DNA of 64,000 nt. Source: Streptomyces sp. NBC_01707. Its GTDB lineage: Bacteria; Actinomycetota; Actinomycetes; Streptomycetales; Streptomycetaceae. The notes beneath the pieces are model-generated. The model was given only the letters and a program-made list of their open reading frames with translations, did no database searches and was not told the DNA's origin. Location: the NCBI RefSeq assembly GCF_041438805.1, contig NZ_CP109190.1, forward strand, positions 6,634,001 through 6,698,000, read 5' to 3'. This document shows positions 32,555 through 42,658 of this stretch, piece by piece. Both the position numbers and the translations under genes were made by a program. Each line of letters begins with the position of its first letter. Within the stretch, counting starts at the first letter, position 1.

Positions 32555-35422
32555 ATGAGCGAGACGAATTCCGCAGCCGAGGCGGCTGCGCCGCACCGCT
32601 ATACGGCGGCAATGGCTGCCGACATCGAGGCACGCTGGCAGGACTTCTGGGACGCCCACGGCACGTACGAGGCGCCGAACCCGACCGGTGATCTGGCGGA
32701 CGATCCGGAACTGGCCGCCAAGCCGAAGAAGTTCATCATGGACATGTTCCCGTACCCCTCCGGTGCGGGTCTGCACGTCGGGCACCCGCTGGGCTACATC
32801 GCCACCGATGTCTTCGCCCGTCACCAGCGCATGACCGGGCACAACGTGCTGCACACCCTGGGCTTCGACGCCTTCGGCCTGCCGGCGGAGCAGTACGCCG
32901 TACAGACGGGTACGCACCCGCGCGCCTCCACCGAGGCCAACATGGAGAACATGAAGTCCCAGCTGCGACGGCTGGGCCTGGGCCACGACAAGCGCCGCTC
33001 GTTCGCGACGATCGAGGCGGACTACTACAAGTGGACCCAGTGGATCTTCCTGCAGATCTTCAACTCCTGGTACGACACCGAGGCGGACCGGGCGCGGCCG
33101 ATCGCCGACCTGGTCGCGCAGTTCGAGAACGGTGAGCGCCCGACCCCGGACGGCCGTGACTGGAGCGCTCTGAGCGCCGTCGAGCACGCCGAGGTCCTGG
33201 GCCAGTACCGCCTGGCGTACGCCTCCGACGCGCCCGTCAACTGGTCGCCGGGGCTGGGTACCGTGCTGGCCAACGAAGAGGTGACGGCCGACGGCCGTTC
33301 CGAGCGCGGCAACTTCCCCGTCTTCAAGGCCAAGCTGCGCCAGTGGAACATGCGCATCACCGCCTACGCCGACCGGCTGCTGAACGATCTGGACGGGCTG
33401 GACTGGCCCGAGGCCATCAAGCTGCAGCAGCGCAACTGGATCGGGCGTTCCGAAGGCGCGCGCGTCGACTTCCCGGTCGACGGCGCGGGGGACATCACCG
33501 TCTTCACCACCCGCCAGGACACCCTGTTCGGCGCCACCTACATGGTGCTGGCGCCCGAGCACGACCTGGTGGAGCGGATCATTCCGGCCGCCTGGCCCGA
33601 GGGCACCCATCCGGTGTGGACCGGCGGACACGCGTCCCCGGCCGAGGCCGTCACCGCCTACCGCAAGCAGGCCGCCGCCAAGTCCGACGTGGAGCGGCAG
33701 GCCGAGGCCAAGGACAAGACCGGCGTCTTCACCGGCGCGTACGCGACCAACCCGGTCAGCGGCGAAAAGGTGCCCGTCTTCATCGCCGACTACGTCCTGA
33801 TGGGCTACGGCACCGGCGCGATCATGGCTGTCCCGGCGCACGACGGGCGCGACTTCGCCTTCGCGCGCGCCTTCGAGCTGCCGATGCGCTGCGTCGTCGA
33901 GCCGTCGGACGACCGTGGCACGGATCCCTCCACCTGGGACGACGCATTCGCCTCGTACGAAGCGAAGCTGGTCAACTCCGCGAGCGACGAGATCTCGCTG
34001 GACGGCATGGGTGTCGTCGAGGCCAAGGCGAAGATCACCGCATGGCTGCAGGCGAAGGGCCTGGGCGAGGGAACCGTCAACTTCCGTCTGCGTGACTGGC
34101 TGTTCAGCCGTCAGCGCTACTGGGGCGAGCCCTTCCCGATCGTGTACGACGAGGACGGCATCGCCCACTCGCTGCCCGAGTCGATGCTGCCGCTGGAGCT
34201 GCCGGAGGTCGACGACTACTCGCCGCGCACCTTCGATCCGGACGACGCCGACACCCAGCCCGAGACCCCGCTGTCGCGGAACGCCGACTGGGTCAACGTC
34301 ACGCTGGACCTGGGTGACGGCCCCAAGAAGTACCGCCGCGAGACCAACACCATGCCCAACTGGGCAGGTTCCTGCTGGTACGAGCTGCGCTACCTGGACC
34401 CGAACAACGACCAGCAGCTGGTCGACCCGGCGATCGAGCAGTACTGGATGGGTCCGCGAGAGGGCCTGCCGACCGGTGGCGTCGACCTGTACGTGGGCGG
34501 CGCCGAGCACGCGGTACTGCACCTGCTGTACGCACGGTTCTGGTCCAAGGTCCTGCACGACCTGGGGTACATCTCCTCGGCCGAGCCGTTCCACAAGCTG
34601 TACAACCAGGGCATGATCCAGGCGTTCGTGTACCGGGACAGCCGCGGCATCGCGGTTCCGGCGGCCGAGGTCGAGGAGCGCGACGGCGCGTTCTACCACC
34701 AGGACGAGAAGGTCAGCCGCGTCCTGGGCAAGATGGGCAAGTCCCTGAAGAACGCGGTGACGCCCGACGAGATCTGCACCGAGTACGGGGCGGACACGCT
34801 GCGTCTGTACGAGATGGCGATGGGCCCCCTGGACGTGTCGCGGCCGTGGGACACCCGTGCCGTCGTGGGTCAGTACCGGCTGCTGCAGCGGCTGTGGCGC
34901 AACATCGTCGACGAGGAGACCGGCGAGGTCACCGTCGTGGAAACCGAGCCCGGCGAGGACACGCTGCGCGCGCTGCACAAGGCCATCGACGGCGTCGGCC
35001 AGGACATGGCCGGTATGCGCTTCAACACCGCCATCGCCAAGGTCACCGAGCTGAACAACCACCTGACCAAGGTGGGCGGCCCGCTGTCGCGGTCCGTCGC
35101 CGAGCGACTGGTGCTGCTGGTCGCGCCGCTGGCGCCGCACATCGCCGAGGAGCTGTGGCGCCGGCTGGGCCACACCGATTCGGTCGTGCACCAGGACTTC
35201 CCGGTCGCCGACCCGGCGTACGTCGTGGACGAGACCGTGACCTGCGTGGTGCAGGTCAAGGGCAAGGTCAAGGCACGGCTGGAGATCTCCCCGTCGATCA
35301 CGGACGAGGAGCTGGAGGCGCTGGCCCTGGCCGACCCGGCAGTGGTCGCGGCGCTGGACGGAGCCGGGATCCGCAAGGTGATCGTGCGGGCGCCGAAGCT
35401 GGTCAATATCGTCCCTGCGTGA
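32555..35422 (+). CDS. leuS: Leucyl-tRNA synthetase
   Basis: 955 residues, normal for a bacterial class I LeuRS. The HIGH motif is HVGH at 74-77 ([16 protein letters not shown]), the CP1 editing region includes [14 protein letters not shown], and the KMSKS loop reads KMGKS at about 726-730. An anticodon-binding domain and C-terminal domain follow ([13 protein letters not shown]). ATG at 32555 follows GAGG; an earlier in-frame ATG at 32528 is possible. Expression is probably controlled by the leader attenuator upstream. Confidence 0.97.
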   Translation: MSETNSAAEAAAPHRYTAAMAADIEARWQDFWDAHGTYEAPNPTGDLADDPELAAKPKKFIMDMFPYPSGAGLHVGHPLGYIATDVFARHQRMTGHNVLHTLGFDAFGLPAEQYAVQTGTHPRASTEANMENMKSQLRRLGLGHDKRRSFATIEADYYKWTQWIFLQIFNSWYDTEADRARPIADLVAQFENGERPTPDGRDWSALSAVEHAEVLGQYRLAYASDAPVNWSPGLGTVLANEEVTADGRSERGNFPVFKAKLRQWNMRITAYADRLLNDLDGLDWPEAIKLQQRNWIGRSEGARVDFPVDGAGDITVFTTRQDTLFGATYMVLAPEHDLVERIIPAAWPEGTHPVWTGGHASPAEAVTAYRKQAAAKSDVERQAEAKDKTGVFTGAYATNPVSGEKVPVFIADYVLMGYGTGAIMAVPAHDGRDFAFARAFELPMRCVVEPSDDRGTDPSTWDDAFASYEAKLVNSASDEISLDGMGVVEAKAKITAWLQAKGLGEGTVNFRLRDWLFSRQRYWGEPFPIVYDEDGIAHSLPESMLPLELPEVDDYSPRTFDPDDADTQPETPLSRNADWVNVTLDLGDGPKKYRRETNTMPNWAGSCWYELRYLDPNNDQQLVDPAIEQYWMGPREGLPTGGVDLYVGGAEHAVLHLLYARFWSKVLHDLGYISSAEPFHKLYNQGMIQAFVYRDSRGIAVPAAEVEERDGAFYHQDEKVSRVLGKMGKSLKNAVTPDEICTEYGADTLRLYEMAMGPLDVSRPWDTRAVVGQYRLLQRLWRNIVDEETGEVTVVETEPGEDTLRALHKAIDGVGQDMAGMRFNTAIAKVTELNNHLTKVGGPLSRSVAERLVLLVAPLAPHIAEELWRRLGHTDSVVHQDFPVADPAYVVDETVTCVVQVKGKVKARLEISPSITDEELEALALADPAVVAALDGAGIRKVIVRAPKLVNIVPA

Positions 35423-35475
35423 CGGTCTCCGGCTAGCCGCCGATCGGCTCACGACGGTGTGAGGGCTTTCCCTTA

Positions 35476-35516
35476 CGGGCAGGTTAGGGGTTCCGAAGGA
35501 ACCCTCGGCCTGCCCG
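35476..35516 (+). terminator. Terminator after leuS
   Basis: CGGGCAGG...CCTGCCCG outer stem with an inner GGGGTTCC/GGAACCC stem around GAA, 54 bases after the stop. Confidence 0.75.
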
Positions 35517-35574
35517 TTCCGTTTACGGTGGAGGGGCCGGTAGTCGGCAGCCGAATCGACATCCAAGGGGCGTC

Positions 35575-36303
35575 ATGGAAGCCGTGATCCTGATTCTGGG
35601 GCTGCTCTTCGTCGCGTTCATGGCCCTGGGCGTCTATGTGAGCGTCAAGGTCATCGGCGCGGCGAAGCGTGGCGTGGACCGCACGATCACGCAGGCGCGC
35701 CGCACGGTCGAGGAGACCACGCTGCGGGCCAAGAGTTACGGCCAGGTGGGAGTGGCCGGAGAGCTGGCACAGCTGCGGCTCTCGCTGCGGACGTCGATGC
35801 GGGCCACCCAGGAGGCGTTGCAGGCGGGTGTCGCCGAGGACGCCTCGCTGTCGGAGTCGCTGGGACTGTTCGAGCGACTCAGCGTGCACGGGCGGGAGCT
35901 CGACGACGAGCTGAAGAGGCTGGAGCGCGAGCCCGACCGGGCGACGGTCGCGTCGCTGCTGCCCGGCCTGAAGCAGCGCACGGAGCGGATCACGCACTCG
36001 GCGCAGTCGCTGCGGTGGGCCGCGCGCGACCGGGCGCGGCAGTTCGCCGACGACGATCTGGCGGCGCTGAACACGCAGATCGATGTGGAGGCGGGGGCGC
36101 TGCGGCACTGGACGGTGGAGGAGCCTTCGGCCGGTGCCGGTGCCGGTGCGGGTGCCGGTGCGGGTGCGGATGGGCGTGGGGGCGAGCGGGCGCGGGGTGC
36201 GCGGGCCGGCGAGGAAGGCCCGGAGGCGCTCACGTCTCGGGACCCCCGGGCGCAGACCGGTTATCCCTGGCAGAAGGCCGTGCGGCCCGAGACGACCAAT
36301 TGA
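35575..36303 (+). CDS. Membrane-anchored helical protein of unknown function
   Basis: 242 residues. An N-terminal transmembrane helix (about 4-26, VILILGLLFVAFMALGVYVSV) is followed by about 150 residues of charged heptad-like helix without prolines, suggesting a coiled coil in the cytoplasm, then a Gly-Ala repeat (GAGAGAGAGAGA, about 186-197) and a flexible basic tail. No catalytic motif. AAGGGG precedes ATG. It is similar in style to DUF948-type anchored coiled-coil proteins, but I do not recognise it as a named family. Confidence 0.75.
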   Translation: MEAVILILGLLFVAFMALGVYVSVKVIGAAKRGVDRTITQARRTVEETTLRAKSYGQVGVAGELAQLRLSLRTSMRATQEALQAGVAEDASLSESLGLFERLSVHGRELDDELKRLEREPDRATVASLLPGLKQRTERITHSAQSLRWAARDRARQFADDDLAALNTQIDVEAGALRHWTVEEPSAGAGAGAGAGAGADGRGGERARGARAGEEGPEALTSRDPRAQTGYPWQKAVRPETTN

Positions 36304-36428
36304 GCAGGACGGGCGTGCCGAAGGCCCGGGCTCGAACCGATGTGATCGGTCGTGGCAGGATGCGGGCCGAAGCGATCGGAAGTGATCACTCGGTCGGGGT
36401 CGGACTGCCGAGACGGCGCCCCGGCAGG

Positions 36429-36434
36429 TAACCT
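36429..36434 (+). promoter_or_regulatory. -10 box of the degV-family gene
   Basis: TAACCT seven bases before ATG at 36442, with no ribosome binding site. Confidence 0.5.
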
Positions 36435-36441
36435 CCCGCTC

Positions 36442-37287
36442 ATGTCCCGCCATGTCGCGATCGTCACCGATTCCACGGCCTACCTGCCGCCCCAGGCGAT
36501 GGAGCGGCATGGCATCACCGCAGTGCCGCTGACCGTTGTCCTCGGCGATCAGGCGCTGGAGGAGGGCACCGAGATCTCGGCCCGCTCCCTCGCGCTGGCG
36601 CTCCAGAAGCGACGCCCCGTGACGACGTCGCGGCCCAGCCCCGAGGTCTTCGCCGCCGCGTACCGGGCTGCGGCCGAAGCCGGCGCCGTCGGCATCGTCT
36701 CGCTGCACCTCTCGGGCGAATTCTCGGGCACGTACGACGCCGCGCTGCTCGCCGCCAAGGATGCTCCGGTGCCGGTACGGGTGGTCGACACCGGCATGGT
36801 CGCCATGGCCCTCGGGTTCTGCGCCCTGGCCGCGGCCGAGGCGGTGGAGGCGGGCGGCAGCCTGGACGAGGCGGTCGTGGCGGCCGAGAAGCGGGCCGCG
36901 GGCACCTCCGCCTACTTCTACGTCGACACGCTGGACTATCTGCGCCGCGGGGGGCGCATCGGCGCGGCCCAGGCCCTGCTGGGGTCGGCCCTCGCGGTGA
37001 AGCCCCTGCTCCAGCTGGACGGTGGCCGGATCGAGCTGCTGGAGAAGGTGCGGACGGCCTCGAAGGCGATCGCGCGGCTGGAGGAGATCGTCGCCGAGCG
37101 GGCGGGCACCGGCCGGGTGGACATCGCCGTGCACCACCTGGCGGCGTCCGAGCGGGCCGACCGGCTGGCCGAGAGGTTGCGTGTGCGTGTCCCCGGGCTC
37201 GTCGATCTGCATGTCAGTGAGGTCGGCGCGGTGATCGGTGCGCACACCGGTCCCGGTCTGCTCGGAGCGGTGGTTTCGCCTCGCTGA
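36442..37287 (+). CDS. DegV family fatty-acid-binding protein
   Basis: 281 residues. TDSTAYLP at the N terminus, TSRPSP around residue 64, SLHLSGEFSGTY and DTLDYLRRGGRIG are the DegV family landmarks. DegV/FakB proteins bind a fatty acid and in other bacteria present it to the kinase FakA; no fakA-like gene is in the window. The start is supported by a -10 box seven bases upstream. Confidence 0.92.
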   Translation: MSRHVAIVTDSTAYLPPQAMERHGITAVPLTVVLGDQALEEGTEISARSLALALQKRRPVTTSRPSPEVFAAAYRAAAEAGAVGIVSLHLSGEFSGTYDAALLAAKDAPVPVRVVDTGMVAMALGFCALAAAEAVEAGGSLDEAVVAAEKRAAGTSAYFYVDTLDYLRRGGRIGAAQALLGSALAVKPLLQLDGGRIELLEKVRTASKAIARLEEIVAERAGTGRVDIAVHHLAASERADRLAERLRVRVPGLVDLHVSEVGAVIGAHTGPGLLGAVVSPR

Positions 37288-37310
37288 TCTCCCTCGTCAG
37301 GGTGAGGGAG

Positions 37311-37319
37311 TTATCCACA
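37311..37319 (+). promoter_or_regulatory. Perfect DnaA-box sequence TTATCCACA before comEA
   Basis: Consensus 9-mer with a related TTTTCCACT 10 bases further on, in the 102-base gap between the degV-family gene and comEA. Confidence 0.35.
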
Positions 37320-37389
37320 ACCGGGCGGTTTTCCACTGGAATGTGGCCTGCTCGGCGGGTTCGGGCGAATGTGCCTAGCGTCGTGAGGC

Positions 37390-38475
37390 ATGGCTCCCCG
37401 ATCAGATCGTGTGCATCGAGCACACCGTGCAACCAGTGGAAGTGGACCCGGCCGCGCTGCGGCGTCGGACGTGCGCGCCCGGCGCGGGTCCGGTGCGGGC
37501 CAGGGCCCGGGATACGGTCCCGGCTCCGGACCTGGACGACGACGGTTGTCGCGTGGGCATGCCGCCGGCGTCGCGGCGGCCTCGCGACATCGCGCGGACG
37601 CGCTCATGGCCGGTGCGTACGGGGGGCGCGTCGCCCGGCCGACAGTGGGCCCTGCGCCGCCTCCGTCACCGCGTCCGGCTCCCGCAGAGGAGACCACGCT
37701 GGCGGTCACAACGGCTCCGGTCGCGGCCGGGCGGTGGGAGCGGCTGGTTCCTGCCGTTCGGGAGCGCCTCCCGATGTGGTTGCAGCTCAGGTGCGGACTG
37801 GAGCCGAGAACCCTCGCCGCGCTCACCGTCGTCCTGGTCGCTGCCGCGGTCTTCGCCGTCGTCCACTTCTGGTCCGCACGTCCGCAGTCCGTCCGCGCCC
37901 CCGATCCGGTCAGCGAGGCCGCGCATGCCCCGGAATCGGCCCTGGGCACGGATCGGGGCGTGGATCGGGCCGGCACTCCGGATCCGTCCCCCGGACCGCC
38001 GCCCACCGGAGGACCGGGCGGACGGATCGTCGTCGATGTGAGCGGCAAGGTACGGCGGCCGGGCATCTACCCCTTGGCGTCCGGTGCCCGGGTCGCCGAC
38101 GCCCTGCGGGCGGCGGGCGGAGTCCGGACCGGCGTGGATCTCGCCGGGCTCAACCGGGCGCGGGTGCTCATGGACGGGGAGCAGGTCGTGGTGGGCGCGC
38201 CACCCGGACCGCAGGCCTTCGGCGCCACAGGAGGAGCCGCCGCGGCAGGGGGTGCCGCGGGCGCCGGTGCCGGCCCCGTGACGGGGCCGGTCAGCCTCAA
38301 CAGCGCGACGGTGGAACAGCTGGACACCCTGCCCGGGGTCGGCCCTGTTCTCGCCCGGCACATCGTCGACTACCGCACGCAGCACGGCGGCTTCCGGTCC
38401 GTCGGCGAACTCCGCGAGGTCAACGGGATCGGCGACCGCCGGTTCGCCGATCTCCAACCGCTGGTACGGCCATGA
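37390..38475 (+). CDS. comEA: ComEA-family DNA-binding protein
   Basis: 361 residues. A long Arg/Gly/Pro-rich N-terminal region (about 1-135), one transmembrane helix (about 140-160), an SLBB domain (VDVSGKVRRPGIYPLASG) and a helix-hairpin-helix DNA-binding domain at the end (VSLNSATVEQLDTLPGVGPV to IGDRRF). In competent bacteria ComEA binds incoming DNA outside the membrane. TAGCGT lies eight bases before ATG. The stop overlaps comEC by four bases (ATGA). The N-terminal extension is longer than in Bacillus ComEA. Confidence 0.9.
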   Translation: MAPRSDRVHRAHRATSGSGPGRAAASDVRARRGSGAGQGPGYGPGSGPGRRRLSRGHAAGVAAASRHRADALMAGAYGGRVARPTVGPAPPPSPRPAPAEETTLAVTTAPVAAGRWERLVPAVRERLPMWLQLRCGLEPRTLAALTVVLVAAAVFAVVHFWSARPQSVRAPDPVSEAAHAPESALGTDRGVDRAGTPDPSPGPPPTGGPGGRIVVDVSGKVRRPGIYPLASGARVADALRAAGGVRTGVDLAGLNRARVLMDGEQVVVGAPPGPQAFGATGGAAAAGGAAGAGAGPVTGPVSLNSATVEQLDTLPGVGPVLARHIVDYRTQHGGFRSVGELREVNGIGDRRFADLQPLVRP

Positions 38476-41057
38476 GCCCCACGGAGGACCCGCGACCGGA
38501 GGACCGTCCGGACGTCCACCCGGACATCCATGAGGACGTCCATACGGTCTCGGGTCGGCGGCTGGGTGTCTCCGACCCGCAGCAGGACGGCCCGGTCGAT
38601 CTGCGGCTCGTCCCGCCCGCACTGTCGACCTGGGCAGCCGCGGCCCTCGCCGTGGGGGCGCCGGGGCGCTGGACGGCCGTGGGGACAGTGGTCTGTCTCG
38701 TCGCGGGTCTGGCGCTCCTGGTTGTGTCACGGACGGCTGCCCGGGGCACGAGCGCCCGGCCGGCCGGCGAGAGGGACACGCGGGACGGCGGGCGAAGCGC
38801 CGTACGGAGACGGCGACTGCACGCGACCGCGGCCGCAGCCGCTCTGCTGTGCGCGGCGGCCGGAGCGACGGCCGCCGGACTGCACAGCGCCTACCTGCGG
38901 CAGCAGCCGATTCATGGTCTCGCGCAGCGCTTCGCGAAGGTCGAGGCGGAGGTGACCGTCACGTCCGACGCACGCCAGACCCGGACCCAGGTCCGTGGCG
39001 ACCACAGCACCCCGGTCGCGCTTCTCCTGGACGCCGAGATCACCCGGCTGACGGCGCCCGACGGTGCCGCCACCCGGCTCCGTGTCCCGGTGCTGGTGAT
39101 CGTGTCCCCTGACCGTTCGCCGGAGCGGTGGCAGCGGCTGCTGCCCTCCACGCGGCTGCGCCTGAGCGGCCATCTCTCGCCGCCTCTGCACAGCGGGGAG
39201 CGCAACGCCGCCGTCCTGCGGCCGGACGGCAACGGCCCGCCCCGCGTCATCGGGCCTCCCACCCTTCTCCAGCACGCGGCGGGTGGTCTGCGCGCCGGGC
39301 TGCGCACGGCGACCGACGGGCTGGAGCCGGATGCGCGTGCGCTGTTGCCGGGGCTGGTCGTCGGCGACACCTCACGGGTCACCCCCGAACTGCACGATGT
39401 GTTCCAGGCGGCGGATCTCACCCACCTGATGGCGGTCTCCGGCGCCAATCTGGCGATTCTGCTCGTGCTGCTCATCGGGCCGCCCGGCACCGCGCTTCGG
39501 GTCGAACGCCGTGGTCTGGCACCTCGGTTGGGTCTGTCGCTGCGGATGACCGCGCTGCTCGGCGGGGGACTCACCCTCGCCTTCGTCCTCGTCTGCCGGC
39601 CGGAGCCGAGCGTGCTGCGGGCCGCCGCCTGCGGCCTGATCACGCTGCTGGCGATCGGCACGGGGCGCCGCCGGTCGTTGATTCCCGCACTGGCGGCCGC
39701 CGTTCTGCTTCTCGTGCTGTACGACCCGTGGCTGGCACGTAGTTATGGCTTCGTGCTCTCCGTCCTGGCCACCGGGGCTCTGCTCACCGTCGCGCCGTCA
39801 TGGAGTGCCGCGCTGCGGCGGCGCAGGGTGCCGCCCCGGCTCGCGGAGGCGCTGGGTGCCGCTGCCGCGGCGCAGGCGGTGTGCGCGCCGGTCGTCGTGT
39901 TGCTGGCCTCGCGGGTCAGCCTGGTGGCGATTCCGTGCAATCTGCTGGCCGAGTTCGCGGTGGCGCCGGCCACCGTCCTCGGGTTCGCCGCACTCGCCCT
40001 GGCGCCCGTGGCCATGCCGGTGGCCCAGCTGCTGGCGAGGATCGCGGGGTGGCCGGCCGGGTGGATCGCCTCCGTGGCCCGCACCGGAGCGGCCTTCCCC
40101 GGGGCGGAGATCGACTGGCCCGACGGCCGGCAGGGAGCGTTGCTGCTCGCCGTCCTCACGGCGCTCACGGTGCTGTCCGCCCGCCGTATCGCGCGCCACC
40201 CCTGGGTGTGTTCGGCCGCGGCGCTGCTGTTGATCCTCGCGGTGCTGCGGCCGGTGCCGCTGACCCGGGTGCTGACGGGGTGGCCACCGCCTGACTGGGT
40301 GTTCGCGATGTGCGACGTGGGCCAGGGGGACGCCATGGTGCTGGCGGCAGGACCCGGCGAAGGCGTGGTCGTCGACACCGGACCTGATCCGCGGCTCGCC
40401 GACCGATGCCTGCACGACCTGGGCGTCACCCGGGTACCACTGCTGCTGCTCACGCACTTCCACGCGGATCATGTCCGGGGCCTGCCCGGCGTGCTGCGGG
40501 GCAGAGCGGTGGGCGCGATCCAGACGACGGGCCTGGACGAACCGCCGGAACAGGCCGCGTTCGTACGCGGAACGGCCGCCGCCGCACGGGTCCCTCTGAT
40601 GCGGGCTGCCCCGGGAGAGCGGCGCCGCATCGGTCCGCTCGACTGGCGGGTCCTGTGGCCCGTCGGCGGTGCGACAGCGGTTCCCGAACCGGAGGAGCCC
40701 AACGACGCCAGTGTCACGCTGTTCGTCCGGACCGGCGGACTGACCCTGTTGCTCCTCGGAGATCTCGAACCACCGGCCCAGCAGGGGTTGTTGCGCCAGT
40801 ACCCGGCGCTGCCGCGGGTGGACGTCCTCAAGGTCGCCCATCACGGTTCCGCCCACCAGGACCCCGCGTTGCTGCGCAGTGCTCACCCGCGACTCGCGCT
40901 GGTGAGCGTGGGCAAGGACAACCCGTACGGGCATCCGGCGGCCCGTACCGTCGAGGCGCTCAGGGCCGGCGGAGCGGTGGTGCTCCGCACGGACCTGGAC
41001 GGCGCGATCGCGGTGACGGGTTCCGGGCCGGGGCTGCGGGCGGTCGGACGCTCATGA
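38472..41057 (+). CDS. comEC: ComEC/Rec2 family DNA channel protein
   Basis: 861 residues. N-terminal membrane helices and OB-like region, a central competence domain with many helices (THLMAVSGANLAILLVLLIG is the family signature), and a C-terminal metallo-beta-lactamase domain with HFHADH (His662-His667) that probably degrades the non-transported strand. All parts are present, so the protein looks functional although natural competence is not generally reported for streptomycetes. ATG at 38472 overlaps the comEA stop. Confidence 0.93.
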   Translation: MSPTEDPRPEDRPDVHPDIHEDVHTVSGRRLGVSDPQQDGPVDLRLVPPALSTWAAAALAVGAPGRWTAVGTVVCLVAGLALLVVSRTAARGTSARPAGERDTRDGGRSAVRRRRLHATAAAAALLCAAAGATAAGLHSAYLRQQPIHGLAQRFAKVEAEVTVTSDARQTRTQVRGDHSTPVALLLDAEITRLTAPDGAATRLRVPVLVIVSPDRSPERWQRLLPSTRLRLSGHLSPPLHSGERNAAVLRPDGNGPPRVIGPPTLLQHAAGGLRAGLRTATDGLEPDARALLPGLVVGDTSRVTPELHDVFQAADLTHLMAVSGANLAILLVLLIGPPGTALRVERRGLAPRLGLSLRMTALLGGGLTLAFVLVCRPEPSVLRAAACGLITLLAIGTGRRRSLIPALAAAVLLLVLYDPWLARSYGFVLSVLATGALLTVAPSWSAALRRRRVPPRLAEALGAAAAAQAVCAPVVVLLASRVSLVAIPCNLLAEFAVAPATVLGFAALALAPVAMPVAQLLARIAGWPAGWIASVARTGAAFPGAEIDWPDGRQGALLLAVLTALTVLSARRIARHPWVCSAAALLLILAVLRPVPLTRVLTGWPPPDWVFAMCDVGQGDAMVLAAGPGEGVVVDTGPDPRLADRCLHDLGVTRVPLLLLTHFHADHVRGLPGVLRGRAVGAIQTTGLDEPPEQAAFVRGTAAAARVPLMRAAPGERRRIGPLDWRVLWPVGGATAVPEPEEPNDASVTLFVRTGGLTLLLLGDLEPPAQQGLLRQYPALPRVDVLKVAHHGSAHQDPALLRSAHPRLALVSVGKDNPYGHPAARTVEALRAGGAVVLRTDLDGAIAVTGSGPGLRAVGRS

Positions 41058-41083
41058 CCCCTCTCCGGCCGATGGCACCGGCC

Positions 41084-41539
41084 TCAGACCAGCCACCTGC
41101 CGTCGGCCATCAGCTCGCGCCCGGACAGCTCGTTCTCCTCCCGCCACGCCCTGACGGCGTACGGCGTGAAACGGAGGTACACCCAGGGGGTGCGGCCACG
41201 CAGGTCCCAGCCGAGTTTCGTCGCGAAGGCGTCGCCCGACTCCGGGGAGAGTTCCGCGCCCTCCACGACCTCGGCGGTCGCGTCGATGAGCACCACATCG
41301 CGGGTGTGGCCCAGGCTGATCCTGGCCTGCCCGGTCGGAGTCACATTGCGTGCGGTCGGATTGGTGCGCCGAGTCGCCATCAGGAGCGTCCCCCGGTCCC
41401 ACACGAACGACAGCGGCACCAGCGTCGGCACGCCGTCCGCCGAAGCGGTCGCCACCCAGGCGTCGTCGTCCTTCTCCAAGCGGTCGAGCACATCCTGCTT
41501 GCGCTGTTCCCGGCTGCGCGCCGGCTCCGCATTCGTCAT
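41084..41539 (-). CDS. PPOX-class (pyridoxamine 5'-phosphate oxidase fold) protein
   Basis: 151 residues of a split-barrel flavin/F420-binding fold: WVATASADGVPTLVPLSF, then NVTPTGQARISLGHTRDVV, then WVYLRFTPYAVRAWREE. Family members are F420- or FMN-dependent reductases; cofactor not decidable by eye. It converges with comEC (27-base gap). Confidence 0.85.
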   Translation of the reverse strand: MTNAEPARSREQRKQDVLDRLEKDDDAWVATASADGVPTLVPLSFVWDRGTLLMATRRTNPTARNVTPTGQARISLGHTRDVVLIDATAEVVEGAELSPESGDAFATKLGWDLRGRTPWVYLRFTPYAVRAWREENELSGRELMADGRWLV

Positions 41540-41546
41540 GTTCCGT

Positions 41547-41552
41547 ACGCTA
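41547..41552 (-). promoter_or_regulatory. -10 box of the PPOX-class gene
   Basis: TAGCGT on the minus strand, seven bases before ATG at 41539. Confidence 0.5.
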
Positions 41553-41640
41553 GCGAGTGCTTGCGACCACGCACCTCGGTCGGCGGTCCTAGGACCACCG
41601 GATCATGGCGCACGGCGGCGCACCGGGACAGACTGCGGCC

Positions 41641-42474
41641 ATGGACCCGCAATCGCCACAGACCGTCGACGCCTATTTGGACCGCATCGGCGCCGTCCGT
41701 CCCGCGCGCCCCGACGCAGCTGCCCTGCGCGATCTGCAGGTGCGGCACCTCACGACCGTGCCCTTCGAGAATCTGTCGATCCATCTCGGCGAAGACATCG
41801 TGCTGGAGGAGAAGGCGCTCCTGGACAAGGTGGTGGGCGCCCGGCGGGGCGGCTTCTGCTACGAACTGGGCGGCGCCTTCGCGGCTCTGTTGCGGGCCCT
41901 CGGCTTCGGCGTCACTCTGCTCCAGGCCCGCGTCTACGGGGACGGCGGACAACTCGGAATTCCGTACGACCATCTCGCGCTGCGTGTCGAGACCGACGAC
42001 GGCTCCGGACCCTGGCTCGCCGATGTCGGCTTCGGTGACCACGCCCATTTTCCGCTCGTGTTCGACGACCGTGCGGACCAGGAGGACCCGCGGGGTACGT
42101 ACCGGATCCGGGAGACTCCCGACGCCACGGAAGGTGCCGGGGCCGGTGATCTCGATGTGCTGCGTGACGGGGTGCCCCAGTACCGACTCGATCCGCGACC
42201 GCGGGCTCTGGCGGACTTCCGGGCCGGCTCCTGGTACCACCGCACCTCGCCCGGTTCGCACTTCACCCGGTCTCTGGTCTGCTCCCGGCTCACCGGCATG
42301 GGCAGGGTCACCCTCAGCGGACGCACCCTCGTCACGACGGTGGGTGGCGAGCGACATGAAGTTCCGCTGGCCACCGACGCCGAGGTGCTCGCCTCCTACC
42401 GTGAGCACTTCGGGCTGCGGCTCGACCGGCTGCCCACAGTCCGCAAGGCGGGCATTCAAGGACCGAACGGTTGA
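41641..42474 (+). CDS. Arylamine N-acetyltransferase
   Basis: 277 residues transferring acetyl from acetyl-CoA to arylamines. The catalytic triad is complete: Cys73 in RGGFCYELGG, His111 in YDHLAL and Asp128 in ADVGFGD. PFENLSIHLG is also conserved. ATG at 41641 matches the family N terminus; ATG at 41605 in the same frame is an alternative. The natural substrate is unknown; relatives act in ansamycin synthesis, but no such cluster is here. Confidence 0.92.
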   Translation: MDPQSPQTVDAYLDRIGAVRPARPDAAALRDLQVRHLTTVPFENLSIHLGEDIVLEEKALLDKVVGARRGGFCYELGGAFAALLRALGFGVTLLQARVYGDGGQLGIPYDHLALRVETDDGSGPWLADVGFGDHAHFPLVFDDRADQEDPRGTYRIRETPDATEGAGAGDLDVLRDGVPQYRLDPRPRALADFRAGSWYHRTSPGSHFTRSLVCSRLTGMGRVTLSGRTLVTTVGGERHEVPLATDAEVLASYREHFGLRLDRLPTVRKAGIQGPNG

Positions 42475-42658
42475 CGCACACAAGCGGAACGTTCAATTCG
42501 GACCTTCGGTAACACCTCCTCCCAAGCCCTGTCCAGACGCTCCGTTTGCCTCGAACGCCTCAAGGGTGATCGAATGCATGCTCGTCGGCGGGCCGCTGCT
42601 CCGACAACGATGTCCAGCCGTCAGGCCCCATGGTGAATCTCCCCCGGGGGTACTGAAG

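Noticed and set aside
32438..35566. A 1042-codon open frame on the minus strand
   Set aside because: Antisense shadow of leuS.
36131..36172. GGTGCC/GGTGCG tandem repeat
   Set aside because: It simply encodes a Gly-Ala linker in the membrane-anchored helical protein; no sign of a regulatory or CRISPR repeat.
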